Shown: piece by piece, positions 36,985 through 37,004 of the stretch | How positions within the stretch are numbered: the stretch's first letter is position 1 | How the letters are laid out: each line of letters starts with the position of its first letter | DNA from: Oscillospiraceae bacterium | GTDB lineage: Bacteria > Bacillota > Clostridia > Oscillospirales > Ruminococcaceae | Length of the DNA stretch: 37,004 bases | NCBI GenBank assembly: GCA_022791315.1 | Contig: JAAVYW010000055.1 | Coordinates: 1 to 37,004 of the forward strand | Reading direction: 5' to 3' | Notes under the pieces: generated by a model | The model's input: only the letters and a program-made list of their open reading frames with translations | Database searches by the model: none | Told to the model about the DNA's origin: nothing | Made by a program: the position numbers and the translations under genes

Positions 36985-37004
36985 CCTTTCTGGGCACTCA
37001 AAAT

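Overview
The window reads as chromosome of a GC-rich low-temperature-independent Gram-positive, most likely a gut-type member of class Clostridia (Oscillospirales/Ruminococcaceae-like). This is inference from consensus sigma-A promoters, strong Shine-Dalgarno sequences, a proline T-box, short-form HisG with HisZ, an intrinsic-terminator style and protein families typical of that class. Most genes are GC-rich; two AT-rich patches (about 10.9-13.1 kb and 26.0-27.7 kb) stand out. No phage structural genes, rRNA operon, CRISPR array or complete insertion sequence was seen.

The ends of the window mirror each other. Bases 1-245 and 36547-36791 are a gapless inverted repeat (about 96% identical by eye), each copy being the leader of a csrA gene and carrying two long palindromes. 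The right csrA is complete; only the first codons of the left one are inside the window. A small serine recombinase lies just inside the right repeat, so the 36 kb between the repeats is a candidate invertible segment.

Layout. 0.4-1.5 kb: a P-loop ATPase, minus strand. 1.6-4.1 kb: a PadR regulator operon with membrane and DUF4097 envelope-type proteins. 4.2-7.5 kb: lepA-hemW plus a tiny membrane protein carrying the sodium-pump decarboxylase beta signature. 7.5-8.0 kb: a gene-free, hairpin-dense stretch. 8.0-10.8 kb: a PdaA-like deacetylase and enolase. 10.9-13.1 kb: AT-rich accessory patch (XRE regulator, S51 peptidase-like protein, alpha/beta hydrolase). 13.2-17.5 kb: GH127 glycosidase, heptad-repeat coiled-coil protein, rsmA, and a decayed chloramphenicol acetyltransferase gene.

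17.5-25.9 kb: the histidine biosynthesis locus hisZ-hisG-(672 bp gap)-hisD-hisC-transglutaminase-hisB-hisA-(GyrI-like protein)-hisE. It lacks hisH, hisF and hisI, which must lie elsewhere if the pathway is complete. 26.0-30.6 kb: MscS-type channel with a LysM membrane protein, tRNA-Leu(TAG), a MATE transporter and a GNAT acetyltransferase. 30.6-35.5 kb: a 1046-residue fusion of an endonuclease-Q-like PHP nuclease with a UvrD-family helicase, then a T-box controlled prolyl-tRNA synthetase that lacks the usual editing insertion. 35.5-37.0 kb: serine recombinase, palindromic repeat and csrA.

The most promising leads are the csrA-flanked inverted repeat with its adjacent recombinase, the EndoQ-UvrD fusion, and the small protein with an orphan sodium-pump motif.
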